This document shows, one piece after another, positions 9,993 through 20,866 of a stretch of DNA of 64,000 nt (the stretch's first letter is position 1; every line of letters begins with the position of its first letter). The notes under the pieces were generated by a model. It did no database searches. It saw only the letters and a list, made by a program, of their open reading frames with translations, and was not told the DNA's origin. Source of the DNA: Pseudopyrenochaeta lycopersici (lineage: Eukaryota; Ascomycota; Dothideomycetes; Pleosporales; Pseudopyrenochaetaceae); assembly GCA_003313425.1 (NCBI GenBank), contig NHZP01000050.1, positions 248,001-312,000 of the forward strand, written 5' to 3'. A program made the translations under genes and the position numbers.

Positions 9993-12900
9993 ATGTTTCG
10001 CCATGCCAGGCAAAAGGCCATTGCTGTCCTAACTAAAAAGGCCCAGCATCCAAAGAAGGAAGAAACAAACAAAGTCCTGGTTGCGAGAGCACCTACAGAT
10101 AATGATAATCTTCTGAAAAGTCTTTCTGCCTCGGCAACAACATCTCAAAACCGTTTCAAACAGACTGGAAATGTGGTCTACCTGAATGAGGCTATTCGAT
10201 TGACGAGGCAGATAGTTGCAACAGCGAGGAAATCTTCTGAGCACCACTTGGAAGGGTTGAACAACTTGGGACTTCAACTCAACTGGCGTTTCGTGCACAC
10301 AGGAAGCCTGGACGACTTGGAAGAAGGGATTCAAGTTAACTTACAAGCCATTGAGGCAACGCCAGTCCATAGCTCGGACCAAATCGCGCTTTTGAACAAC
10401 TTGGGAAACAAATATCATCGCAGGTATGATCGCATGGGGAGTTTGAAAGACCTGGAAGAGGCCATCCGAGTCACCCGTAAAGCTATTAAGCTCTCAGCTC
10501 CCGACCATCCAAGTGTTGCTGGTCCCCTACTCAACTTGGGAAACAAGCTTGAAAGACGATTCGAACGGATGGCAAAATTGGAAGACATTAATGAGGCTAT
10601 CCAAGTTACACAGCGAGCAATGGATCTCCGTATCGCAAACCGTATGGATATTACATCAGAGTCAGACGCCTTGGGGACTAAATATGAAAGACTGTGGGAA
10701 CGCACGCAAAGATTAGAAGACTTACAAGAATCGATACGCCTTAACCGACAAGCTGTTAACTCTGCAACTCAAAGTAATCCATATTATCCAGGGACACTGG
10801 CCAACTTGGCAAATAAGCTTCAGCATCGATTCGAATGTACTGGAAATTTAAGAGATCTAGACGACGCTATCCGGTTTGCCCGACAATCAATCAAATTCAC
10901 ACCCAAAAGCAGTATAGATCTTGGTGTTAGATGGACTAGTTTGGGAAGTAAGCTTGACGCTCAATATCAATGTACTGGGAAAATGCAATACTTGGAGGAA
11001 GCCATACAGGCAAACAGGCAATCAATCAAAGTGACACCGAAAGGTCATGCGGATCTTCCACACTTTCTCGATAGTCTAGGCACCAAACTCGCGCATCATT
11101 ATACATGCACGAGGAATACTGAGTACTTGTCAGAGGCCATCGCCATGTCTCAACAAGCAGTCAGACTTACACCTGAAAATGATTACCGTCTGGCAGGTAA
11201 GCTGGATAGGCTGGGGTTAAGATTGCAAATGCGATATGATCGCACGGGAGAGAAAGACGCACTAGAGGCAGCTATTGAGTTGAATCAGCAAGCTCTCGAC
11301 CTCGCGGTTGATGGCGATACCACCTTCGTCAATGCACTGCTCAATATGGGTAACAAGCTTGAAACAAGATTCAAATATGGCAAAAATATGGAAGACATTG
11401 ACGAGGCAGTCCGGGTTACCCAGAGAGCAATTGAACTTACACCAAAGACCTCGCCGAAGCTGGCAGCCTCACTGAATAATCTGGGAAATAAGTTGTATAC
11501 GCGATATTGCTTTATTGCGGACGATGATGACCTGAAAGAATCGATTCGTGTCAGTCGACAGTCCGTCAAGTTAACGCCAGAGGACAATCCAGATCTTGCC
11601 ATCCGACTGTACGCCTTGGGCACTCAGCTATCCTCCTCGCGATCTGTAAGTGTACCCGAAATTCTTGAGGTCTTTCTGCAGGGTTGGAACTGCTCCAATG
11701 GAATCCCGTTTTTACGAATTATGGCCGGTTTTGAAACTATACAGCTCCTTCAGGACGAAGGTGATTACACCAGAGCATACAAGCTATGCATAGATGTTAT
11801 CGATCTCCTACCTCGCGTTCACAACAAGTCTCTAAGACACCACGATCAACAAGATGTTGTGTCTTACTTCTCCGGTCTAGCTAGCAAGGCATGTGCTCTT
11901 GCCCTCCAGGTCGGAGAGCCAATAGAAAAAGCCCTCCAAATACTTGAACAAGGACGCGGCGTCATACTTGGACTTCTTATCGATGATCGAAGCGACATCT
12001 CGGATCTGAAGGTAGCTCATCCACAACTCGGCTCCCTATACGAAGCACTTCGATTGGAGTGCAACATGCCCATGGAATATATTGAAGACGAACAGCTGCG
12101 CCAGAAATTCCAGGAAAGACGAGCCAAAGCCATTATAGAGCTGAATGAGTGCACAAAAGAAATACAAAATCTGCCGGGGTTCGGCCAATTCCAAAAGGGA
12201 CTTACGACCAAGCAAATGATGCAATGTGCAACAGCTGGCTGCATCGTTGTTGTAAATGTTACAGACTTGCGGAGTGACGCCATCATAGTATCATCTACTG
12301 GATGCAATGCTATTCCTCTTCCGAACCTTGATGCTCCCACCGTGGCCGGTTGGGCTGCTCAGGACTTTTCTGCCGATTCCAAAACTCCAGCGGAACAAGG
12401 TGCCAAGAACAAGTACCTTCGTGGCTTTCTATCCTGGCTATGGCGAGGATGTGTGAAGTTAGTGTTGGATGAGCTCGGCTTCGACGTTAAGCAGACAGCA
12501 GACGACCTCCCACGAATCTGGTGGATTGGCACCGGCCTCGCCAGTTCCTTCCCATTTCAAGCCGCGGGCGAGTGCGACGGGGGGCAGACAGAAAACGCAT
12601 ATTCTCGTGTCATTTCCTCATATTGTCTTTCCATCAAGGCTCTCGCCTATAGTCAAGCACGCGCCCCAATCAGGCAGCGCATTGATTCTCAAGAAAGAAA
12701 GATGCTTATCGTCACCATGGCCACCACGCCTGGTGGTAATAAATCACTTCCAGGCACCATGAAAGAGAAGCAAGAGATCACTGCACTCTTGGGAAGCTCT
12801 ATTTCCTTGAAAACTCTAGACCAGCCAGATGTTGCTAGCGTCCTAGAACAGATTCAGCAATGCGAAATAGCACATTTTGCATGCCACGGAGTATCAAGCC

Positions 12901-13334
12901 GGAGCGACCCTTCAGAAAGCGGTCTGCTACTGCAGACAGCCAAGACGGGTACTTCCGAGCCCGTTCTTGACATTCTCAATGTCAGAAATGCCATCCAAGC
13001 GAATCTATCTAAGGCGGATATTGCATATCTTTCAGCCTGTTCAACAGCAGACAACCAAGTGGAAGATCTGAAAGATGAAGTCCTCCACGTTGTGAGTGGG
13101 TTCCAGGTGGCTGGGTTTAGGCATGTGGTGGGGTGCCTATGGTTATCCATGGAACCTGCATCTGTGGAGATTGCGAAGGCATTTTACTCTGGGCTTCGTT
13201 GTGGCGATGTCGTACGTTATGACGATCGATCTGTTGCGCTCGCATTGCACAAGGCGGTCATGAGTTGCCGAGAGAACGCAAGATACCGCAGATCGCCTCT
13301 TTATTGGGCACCTTATGTCCATTTTGGCGCATAA
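9993..13334 (+). CDS. TPR-CHAT caspase-like protease
   Basis: Intronless, 1113 aa. Residues ~35-560 hold about twelve TPR-like helical repeats of ~42 residues with the recurring pattern L-N-N-L-G-N-K-L...R-Y...G...D-L-E-E-A-I...R-Q-A-I. Residues ~800-1113 form a CHAT domain (caspase HetF Associated with TPRs; clan CD cysteine peptidase fold). The catalytic His is His965 in H-F-A-C-H-G and the catalytic Cys is Cys1016 in L-S-A-C-S-T. The C-terminus Y-W-A-P-Y-V is typical of the family. In bacteria TPR-CHAT proteins activate gasdermins or act with type III-E CRISPR. In fungi, CHAT genes commonly neighbour gasdermin-like genes. Here the protein would sense a signal through the TPR array and cleave the acidic tail of the neighbouring product. 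Both catalytic residues are present, so an active enzyme is expected. The start is the first Met of the frame; no signal peptide, so cytosolic. Confidence 0.9.
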   Translation: MFRHARQKAIAVLTKKAQHPKKEETNKVLVARAPTDNDNLLKSLSASATTSQNRFKQTGNVVYLNEAIRLTRQIVATARKSSEHHLEGLNNLGLQLNWRFVHTGSLDDLEEGIQVNLQAIEATPVHSSDQIALLNNLGNKYHRRYDRMGSLKDLEEAIRVTRKAIKLSAPDHPSVAGPLLNLGNKLERRFERMAKLEDINEAIQVTQRAMDLRIANRMDITSESDALGTKYERLWERTQRLEDLQESIRLNRQAVNSATQSNPYYPGTLANLANKLQHRFECTGNLRDLDDAIRFARQSIKFTPKSSIDLGVRWTSLGSKLDAQYQCTGKMQYLEEAIQANRQSIKVTPKGHADLPHFLDSLGTKLAHHYTCTRNTEYLSEAIAMSQQAVRLTPENDYRLAGKLDRLGLRLQMRYDRTGEKDALEAAIELNQQALDLAVDGDTTFVNALLNMGNKLETRFKYGKNMEDIDEAVRVTQRAIELTPKTSPKLAASLNNLGNKLYTRYCFIADDDDLKESIRVSRQSVKLTPEDNPDLAIRLYALGTQLSSSRSVSVPEILEVFLQGWNCSNGIPFLRIMAGFETIQLLQDEGDYTRAYKLCIDVIDLLPRVHNKSLRHHDQQDVVSYFSGLASKACALALQVGEPIEKALQILEQGRGVILGLLIDDRSDISDLKVAHPQLGSLYEALRLECNMPMEYIEDEQLRQKFQERRAKAIIELNECTKEIQNLPGFGQFQKGLTTKQMMQCATAGCIVVVNVTDLRSDAIIVSSTGCNAIPLPNLDAPTVAGWAAQDFSADSKTPAEQGAKNKYLRGFLSWLWRGCVKLVLDELGFDVKQTADDLPRIWWIGTGLASSFPFQAAGECDGGQTENAYSRVISSYCLSIKALAYSQARAPIRQRIDSQERKMLIVTMATTPGGNKSLPGTMKEKQEITALLGSSISLKTLDQPDVASVLEQIQQCEIAHFACHGVSSRSDPSESGLLLQTAKTGTSEPVLDILNVRNAIQANLSKADIAYLSACSTADNQVEDLKDEVLHVVSGFQVAGFRHVVGCLWLSMEPASVEIAKAFYSGLRCGDVVRYDDRSVALALHKAVMSCRENARYRRSPLYWAPYVHFGA

Positions 13335-15770
13335 TTTAGGAAGAAAGGTGATCGTGTCGTAGAGATTAAGCACGGAGCAACGCAGCTTGGGAGTGTGGGG
13401 TCAATTGAGCTAAATAGGACAACAGGGCGTTTTGGCATCAGCGGGGCCTCGAACCTGATAGAATTACTAGCAGGTTGAGAATGAAGGGAGAAGATTCCTT
13501 GCATAGTGCAGGTTGGGCGTGTAGAGATGAACCGCTTTTTCCGTTTTAAGGCTAGAACGAGCACACCCTAATTCTCGATGAAAACTAGGCCCTTGTCATG
13601 AAAATAAACTTTTCTGAATGGGAAGATCATTCTGCAATTGCTATGTGAGCATGCAACGTTTGAAATGACTTAACAGAGCGTGTGGCAGCTCGTAGACTAC
13701 AGCGGCGCTCCGGACGGGTGCGTATGCCCTGAGTGATGTCTTGTCTCCCCCTTCCCCCAGCGGTATACACTGCCGTTTTTGCAGCAATAGATTCAGCTGT
13801 ATCCGATAATTGCGGTTGGAAACATGCTGGAGCGCTACTTTCCGTGACACCACGATTTACTCTCTAACGGAGTGATAAACTGCAATATCGTGGGGACTTG
13901 CTAAATCGCAGCTGCGAGGAGAAGTTTTTGCTCAAAGGTTTCAGTGATTTAGTATGTGCGTTGTCGTGTGCTGTCATGGGGAATTAACAATCGAGGGCTC
14001 AGCGTGGCTTAGGTAAAGGTAACCATAAAATACGATCAGTTTCTCAGTTTTTGCATCATTTGTAATCAATGAGCAGCTTTGCCTTCTAGCGCTTTGGGCC
14101 CCCGGAGTACGGACCGCTGCTACTTCAAGCGTCACCTCAGACCTCTGACTCGAGGAACGGTCGCTTGCAATCCTTCCAACTTTTCGCTGTTACCTCGGTC
14201 CGTTTATCGATTCTATCGAGCATCGTGTTCGCAAAGCAATAAATGCAACGGACATTGCGCGAAGCGGTGTAATATGCTGACGTTGTATTTTGTGGCTTTG
14301 TGGCGAAAGGATTGCAGTGCGTTGCAGGGCATTGTGATGGCAGACACTTTAGTACGCGCTGATCGTGGTTAGAATGATAGCGCGCTTAGGCCGCTTTCTT
14401 ACATCCAGCGGTAAGAAGGATTCATGGGTGCTAGAACCACCCTGTCAATGCTTGTCCGGACAAATCACAATACAAACACTATTGCAACAACGCAGCACGA
14501 TACCTTAAGACTTTGCAATGATTAAAGGTTTTTTTATTGGGCATAGAAAGATACGTAGCTCGATCTTCATGTGTTTAAATTGCGTTTAGAAGTTGTCTTC
14601 GCCCTTTGGTTCTAAACGTATGCGGTATTGCGAGATCTTTGGGTTCTACTACTCAAAGAACACGAGTTCCTTCGTACAATCTAATTTGCTTCTGCATCAC
14701 GCTCCTACTTTGAGTTGCCCAATTGACGAATCTGCTGCTATAGGCAGCTAGGTTTACTGACCTGCTGCATCTCGCGTCTACTTTCAGCTGTCGATTAATT
14801 AAGCTGCTGATGCAAGCTGCTGACGGAGGCTGCTTAGTCGACTCAATTGTCCCAGAAATTAAATGCTCCGAATAGTTCTACCAATCATAGTGAATTGCAC
14901 CATTGGTAATAGATAATGTAAGGGCGGATCAGAAGTGTCAGGAATTGTCAGTGCATATTTTATCGCAGCTTTGATATGTCTTGTAAAAACTGTTCATATT
15001 ATTCTTTCATTGCTACTTGTTAAGCCTTCTAGTATGCTTATCAATATATTCATGTAGGCAGGCCAAATCTTAAACTATATCAAAGTTGCGAGGTATCTTT
15101 ATTCTCAAACCAAAAGAAAGTAGGATTGTAATATAGATGTTTAGCGTCTACTTAACTCGTTTTACTAAGAAGGTCAACTTTTAATAGAAAGTCTTTATAA
15201 TACTATTTAATACGAGCTCATCATTGTTAGTGGCGCTTCTAACATGTGAAATGCCCTGCGTTCACCTCCAATGGTACACCAGCTCGAAGCAGTTAGATTA
15301 CCGCCACCAAGCATGATTGCTCTTTTGGCTCTTTTTCAGTTAACAAGGAGTTCTTTTGGCTCCTTGTAAGCAAACGCGGTTTTTTTTTGGGCCCCAATCA
15401 GCGAATACAGTATTCGTATAGTGTCGAAAGTGTTCTTCTGCCAGGCGTACCTTATACTGCGGCGTACTGGGTGTACAGATTGATTTGCTATCAGGCAAAG
15501 AAGGGCGGGCAAACGGGGCCGACTACACCACTGGCTATGATGCACACATAGATTCAGAGAGCAATAATTGGTTCAGACAAGGTATGTAAGAATTACCGAA
15601 CACGAGGGGTGATAAAGTTTTCATGCAGTGAACTGACATTACGAAGCTTATTGGAGCTTAAGCATTTCCAACTTGCAGCCGCCACTTCCTCACCGGCCGC
15701 AGCAAAGACCAAACTGAGAAATCCTCTGGGTACTTGAAGTAAGCATCGATGGATGCTCCAGAAGCTCAAG
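13335..15770. other. Intergenic, no supported gene
   Basis: About 2.4 kb with small open frames only and somewhat AT-rich patches (14.9-15.2 kb). No domains, tandem arrays or transposon ends were recognised. Confidence 0.5.
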
Positions 15771-15778
15771 TATATAAG
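15771..15778 (+). promoter_or_regulatory. TATA box of the small secreted protein gene
   Basis: TATATAAG lies 123-130 bp upstream of the ATG at 15901, leaving a short leader. It is a good match to the TATA consensus, which is common in highly induced fungal genes. Confidence 0.55.
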
Positions 15779-15900
15779 GACCTCGTTCTCCTGCTTTGAA
15801 TCCGCACAGATAAACAGCTCAAGACACTTCAGTGAATCGACTCTCCTCTTTCGCCTTGACCTTAATTATTCTAGATTCAGGAAACTCTCGACTCTTCAAA

Positions 15901-16254
15901 ATGCGTTTCTCCATCACATCTACTGTTGCCATCATGGCTGGTCTCACTATTCGTGGTTCCGCCTTCGTCATTGACACCTTCAGTGGCACCGGCTGTGACA
16001 GTGTCGTCCAAACTGGCGTCAACATCTGGGACAACACCTGTGCAACTTGGCCTGAAGGTTTCCAGTCTTTCAAGATCACGGTCTGGGGGGGAAATCATCA
16101 ATACGCGTACTTCTTTGGGCCTGATAACTGTGGGAGTCTTCCTGGGGCCATAAGACAAGGCTATGTGGATTCCACAACAAATAATTTCAGGCTGGGAGCT
16201 TGCTATCATTTCTCCGGCGCATCTGCGAATGCGATTGCTTCGTACGCTAGTTGA
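15901..16254 (+). CDS. Small secreted cysteine-containing protein (effector-like)
   Basis: 117 aa, single exon. It starts with a classical secretion signal (basic Arg2, hydrophobic residues ~5-17, small residues at ~19-21), so cleavage near Ala21 is likely. The mature part has four Cys (32, 47, 77, 101), enough for two disulfides, and is rich in aromatic and Gly/Asn residues. No known domain was recognised; size, Cys pairing and secretion fit an effector-like or antimicrobial-type small secreted protein, but function is not assigned. The start at 15901 was preferred to the upstream Met at 15832 because it places the signal peptide at the N-terminus, is preceded by AAA and follows a TATA box at usual distance. 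Tandem stops TGA TAA close the frame. Confidence 0.7.
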   Translation: MRFSITSTVAIMAGLTIRGSAFVIDTFSGTGCDSVVQTGVNIWDNTCATWPEGFQSFKITVWGGNHQYAYFFGPDNCGSLPGAIRQGYVDSTTNNFRLGACYHFSGASANAIASYAS

Positions 16255-19244
16255 TAAGGTAAGCCTCCATGTTATGTTCTTTGAAAAGTAGCTAACTGTC
16301 CCTAGGGGTACAGTAGCACTATGGACTATTTTGAAGAGGTCATTCATTAGCAGAGAAAGCAGAAGTTGTTCAATATAAAGAACATTACGAAGTCTTGTTC
16401 GTTTTTCTTTATTAGTCAAATATTTTGAATGCGTTCTATGCCAAGATTATGCTATATGATATTCATGTTTAGCTGTTTTCCGCGTGTAAGCTTTGGTGAT
16501 AGCGGTGTTCATCTTGAAGAATAACTACACTTTATCTCATCATAGTAGTTTATGGTTTCGATGCTCTTATAAGCTCCACGTTATCAATACTACAAGATAT
16601 ATCACTCATGAGCCTTATTCTACTTCTAAGAATTGTTATTTACTCATTGAATGATCTATAAAATATTCCAATCAGACCCACCCTGTGAAAAATGTTTTCC
16701 GTGTGTTTATCGTACAGATACTACTAGGCTTATGCATCTATGAATGGTGCAGATTCGGGCCCCCAGGTTTATGTGGCGACTTGTTATCCATTACAGCTCG
16801 CAAATCCTTTCATACTCTGTTGAGCGAGATATTCAAGGAAGACACGAATTTCAACAACACATTGATTACGGCTATCTCAGTACATTTTGCTTATTGGCGA
16901 CGCTCTGCCTTGTCGTTTGCAGCTGCAATCCTTTGCAGCGCGAGGCTTTGCACCAGTGGCAGTCCTAACACTTCTCGTAATTCTGAAAAGTTGACTTAAC
17001 ATCAGCTTCTGAATTACTCACGATACTTTTCTGTACAGCAATTGATTGGACTACTCATTCAATAGATTATCCCGTACATGAAAATGTCCTCATCCATCTG
17101 CGTACGACGTAAGATGAAGCCTCCTCTGAAATGATGTTTTGAGTCTAGCACCAGCCTACTTGAGCTTTAGGCAGACTGCATTCCTAAGCCTTCAATGCAG
17201 TAATAATCACTTTTAAATGTACTGATAGTAGCTTATGTACTGTAGCATTAGTATAAATGGCTGGGGATCGTGTACAATAAGCCTGGTTAGCCCAAATACT
17301 CTTTCAGTTGACGATCTAGACGAAAGTAAAATCGTAAAGCGAATAGCAAAGGTCCTCTGCCTTGTGGTTGTATCAAGCCGGGAATTAGTGTGTGATTTTA
17401 TCTTCAAGTGCTGAAGATATTGGTGTACTTTGCTCCTATGCAATTGCATCTTCTTTTCGCGTCTCCTAAAGCGCTTCACAGTGATAGTGATGAGATTGAA
17501 TGCAGCACGACTAGTAGTTAACGAGAATTGCCCTATATCATTATGCATTAACGTGTTTCAATCTTTCCATGCACATATTTTTGGTGATGACCAGCGGCGT
17601 GTGAAACAAAGACTGCTGCACAGCCGCCCTTCCAGTAGTTGCGTTATCCAGGAAAGTCGGTAATTCTGAACCCTGCATCCGGCAGATGCTTTTTTAAGAA
17701 GCCTAACCCTAAAAGATTTTGGATTGGCAAGATTCGGCGAACCTTGCCGTTAGATCTTCGCTACCAATGGATGTAAGGTCATGGATGGAGACCTGACCTT
17801 ACCCAACGTGGAGTGGTATTTCGGTCAGTTTGATGACTCATGTTTACTTTGTGTTTGCTCAAATTACCCTACACCGAAGTTTCCTGGAGGGATTGGGAAT
17901 AAAACAGAGTTCGTATACAGTTGGCATGCACTTATTGGGAGCTAATCTTCTAGCCTTGTTATGCTCAGGAAAGCTCAAAGTCGCCGCGCAGAGCGCCTAC
18001 TAGAATATTTATTATGTAAGAGTATCAAAGAAGATAGACGCGATGGTAGAGAGAGAACTTAAGTAGTAGAAATATAAAAAGTGGTACGTGCATTACAACC
18101 CACGCAACTTGACTGTGTCTGACTGGAACAACGATCGGGAATGTGCTATTGTCTTTGCTAGTACTGCCCAACTGAGCCCAGACAAGATCAAAAATCACTT
18201 TGCTAGATAGTGTAACAAGGAGGTCAATTATCTGGGTCGATCAACGACGTTTTGAATCGAAAGGTCATGAGCGTGAGGCTTCGTCGCTAGGGTGCGGAAA
18301 TACTTATCACGCTCAAATGGCGAGATGACCAGGTGTATCCGTGCATGCGGAATACAATATGTTTGGAGTCAGAGCAGTTGAGCGATTCTATAAGTATTCG
18401 GCCTTTAGAAATCCAAGAGGTCCATAGATGGCTTACTCGTTCAATCTCATCTATCAGTCTAATCCTTTTTTAAATTCTCGTAATGGTAACCGTAATGCGT
18501 GCTCAGAGCCACGAAGACGACAGCCAGAGGTATTGAGCAGAAATAACCCTTCAGTCTAAATGTTCCTTGGCTGGGTGGGTGATACTGGCAATGCATTATT
18601 GCGACTAGCATCAATTTAACGATTTGGTAAGCATTCGGGCTACTCTATACTCAATCACTATGTATCTGCACCAAATCCTTGACGATCCTGAAACTGCCTA
18701 TACAATAAGAAAAAGGAAGATTTTTCTTCAATTTCGTGGTTCTAGCGAGCGAATATGAGTTATACAATTGTAGAACTACGGTGTATGTTTCTCTTCCTAA
18801 GCAAATAGTAGCAGGTCCCCAGCGACTTTAAAAAGAGCAAAACGTTTCCGACACGGGTGGTATTTCAACTATGAAATACCAATGGTTTCTAAATACCAGT
18901 AGTTTCCTAGATGCTGCGTGAATTGGCTCACCGCCAGGTCTATTATCGATTTCCCGTTCAAGCAGGTTGAGATTGTAGTAACTTCCTGTTGCGAGGGATT
19001 CTAATCAAAAAGCTTTTTGGGAGAGGGGAGGTTGAATGCTTTTTAGGAAACCCTTCAACTGTTTCCATCATAGAATGTGGAAACTTGGGTAATTTATTGA
19101 AAAAATGATTCGTACAACGCGTATTCCATATGCGGGCCTTCTCTGCTCTGCCCATACCAACAAGCCGAGATCGATATCAAAAATAGATACAACCACTCAC
19201 GATCTTCTATATACATCGGGTATCCATTTCGAACACCGTGTGCC
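16255..19244. other. Intergenic, no supported gene
   Basis: About 3 kb of AT-moderate sequence with only small disconnected frames. I saw no coding exons with domain content, no RNA gene and no transposon termini. It separates the small secreted protein from the terpenoid cluster. Confidence 0.5.
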
Positions 19245-20436
19245 TTACCGAAGTAAACTCCCGACATCGGCCAGACTCTCTGGGTCAGATGACGCCCGAC
19301 TTCTCTCATCAAACGTCACGGACTCTTGTTTCTTCTCTACAGGTGGGTCCGACTTATTAATCGAGCTTCCACCGCTTTTGATGGATTCCAGAGAGCTCCT
19401 GCTTTGGCTTGCTGATCTCAGCTTCTTGAGAAGAGAGCCGAGGGAGCCGCGGTTGTCAGAGTCGAAGAAGGCGGGGAAGACAAGGGCGGAGGCGCAAATG
19501 AGACCAACGTCCAGCTCGATGATACTAATGAGGACGTTAGTTGTGATATCATAGTAAATGCGGCGTGCGGGGCGATACTTACATCCAATACCCAGTCTTG
19601 ACAAATGCGAACGATTGGTCAAAGTCGTTAATATGCTGTGCGACCCAGACGAGACGCATGATGCTCGCTACCACAGTGCTGTACTACCGTCAGTGGGCAC
19701 TCATTTATCCGTGCATAACATCGACTTACAAGGCCCCCATGCCGAAGACAGCAATGAGACGAAGTTTCCGAGTAGTTTTCATTCGCAGCGTCCAGACGAA
19801 TGGAATCGGGAGGATCATAATGTATAAGTCACTGACAACATTGAAAATGCCGCTTGCCCATGGGAGCGCGGTGAATGACATGCATTTCCCGGGCAGTGCA
19901 GGATTGTATGCCTTCGCGATAGGGTCGCAGTAGAAGAGCGAGCAAAAGAAAAGAATAATGTAGAACACGGAGCACGCGAAGATACCGAACCAGATGGATA
20001 GGCGACTAGCTGTGCCGCGTTGGCTGAAGATGTTGTGATAGCAGACCAGAACGGAGAGCTTGATTGCTAGTGTTGTGGGTTGGTAGAGCAGCTGGACGAT
20101 GAACTGGTGTTTCCCGATTTCTTCAAACATGGAAAGAGGTATGTCCCATAGATGACGGCCGACTCCTTTGTAAAGGGCTGCGACCCACCAGCCTGAAAAG
20201 TTGGCCGATAAGGCCCAAGCGAGGATGATGAAGTAATCATCAGCGCGTAACTTCCCCTTGATCCATCCGCGAGTGTACAGTCTGACTAGAACGGCCAAAC
20301 TCGCCAGTGTGAGGAGACAGACGTGCGTGGCTACAGAGTCTTTGCGATAGGTATGCGGATCGTCGAAGTTGGACACAGCGCCTAGTGGGGGAGGAAACAC
20401 GGGGACTTTCGTCGCATCGATCATCGCGGGGTCCAT
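19245..20436 (-). CDS. SAT4-family (fungal rhodopsin-like) integral membrane protein
   Basis: Three exons: complement(19245..19524, 19583..19678, 19730..20436), introns 51 and 58 nt; the joined frame gives 360 aa. The first exon encodes five to six hydrophobic helices, including L-L-T-L-A-S-L-A-V-L and the family-typical L-R-A-D-D-Y-F-I-I-L-A-W segment. The membrane domain (about residues 35-280) fits PF20684, the domain found in PTH11-like and SAT4 proteins. The C-terminal ~80 residues are a Ser/Lys/Glu-rich cytosolic tail. Such proteins are putative receptors or accessory membrane proteins and frequently occur in secondary-metabolite clusters, but their biochemical role is unproven. It lies at the left edge of the terpenoid cluster, 430 bp from the FMO 3' end; membership is likely but not certain. 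Confidence 0.78.
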
Positions 20437-20866
20437 AGCTGGGTCGATAGCTGAAGAGCACGAGTGCGGTCAGAGTGTAGGATGGATGTCTGAGAAGCTC
20501 AGATCTGGGTGACTTTTGGGCACTCCGAGAGAACGAAGGGCAATGTAAGAGAAGATGACTTGTGCCAATCACAGGCTATGTGATGAGAAGGCGAAGCTTG
20601 AAGCGATCCATGATCGCAGTTGTATTACACTTGTGCATAGCGCCAAGATATCCATGTAAGCACCAGTGCGGTTGAACGTCAACATGTCCTCCTATCGGGT
20701 AATATGAGGGACAGGGATGTAGATCCCGACCTAGCTAAGCCAATCAAACCATGCAGGTTGGGAATCCTTCATGCCCGTAACCGCTGGGATTAAAACCCTT
20801 GGAATGCGATAAATACAGTATCTGACCAGCCTCGCCTAGCCAAAGGACTTAGTAGATTAATTTCTT
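20437..20866. other. Intergenic; upstream region of the SAT4-like gene
   Basis: Contains the promoter of the minus-strand SAT4-like gene and the 3' flank of the FMO gene. No further gene was seen. Confidence 0.4.
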
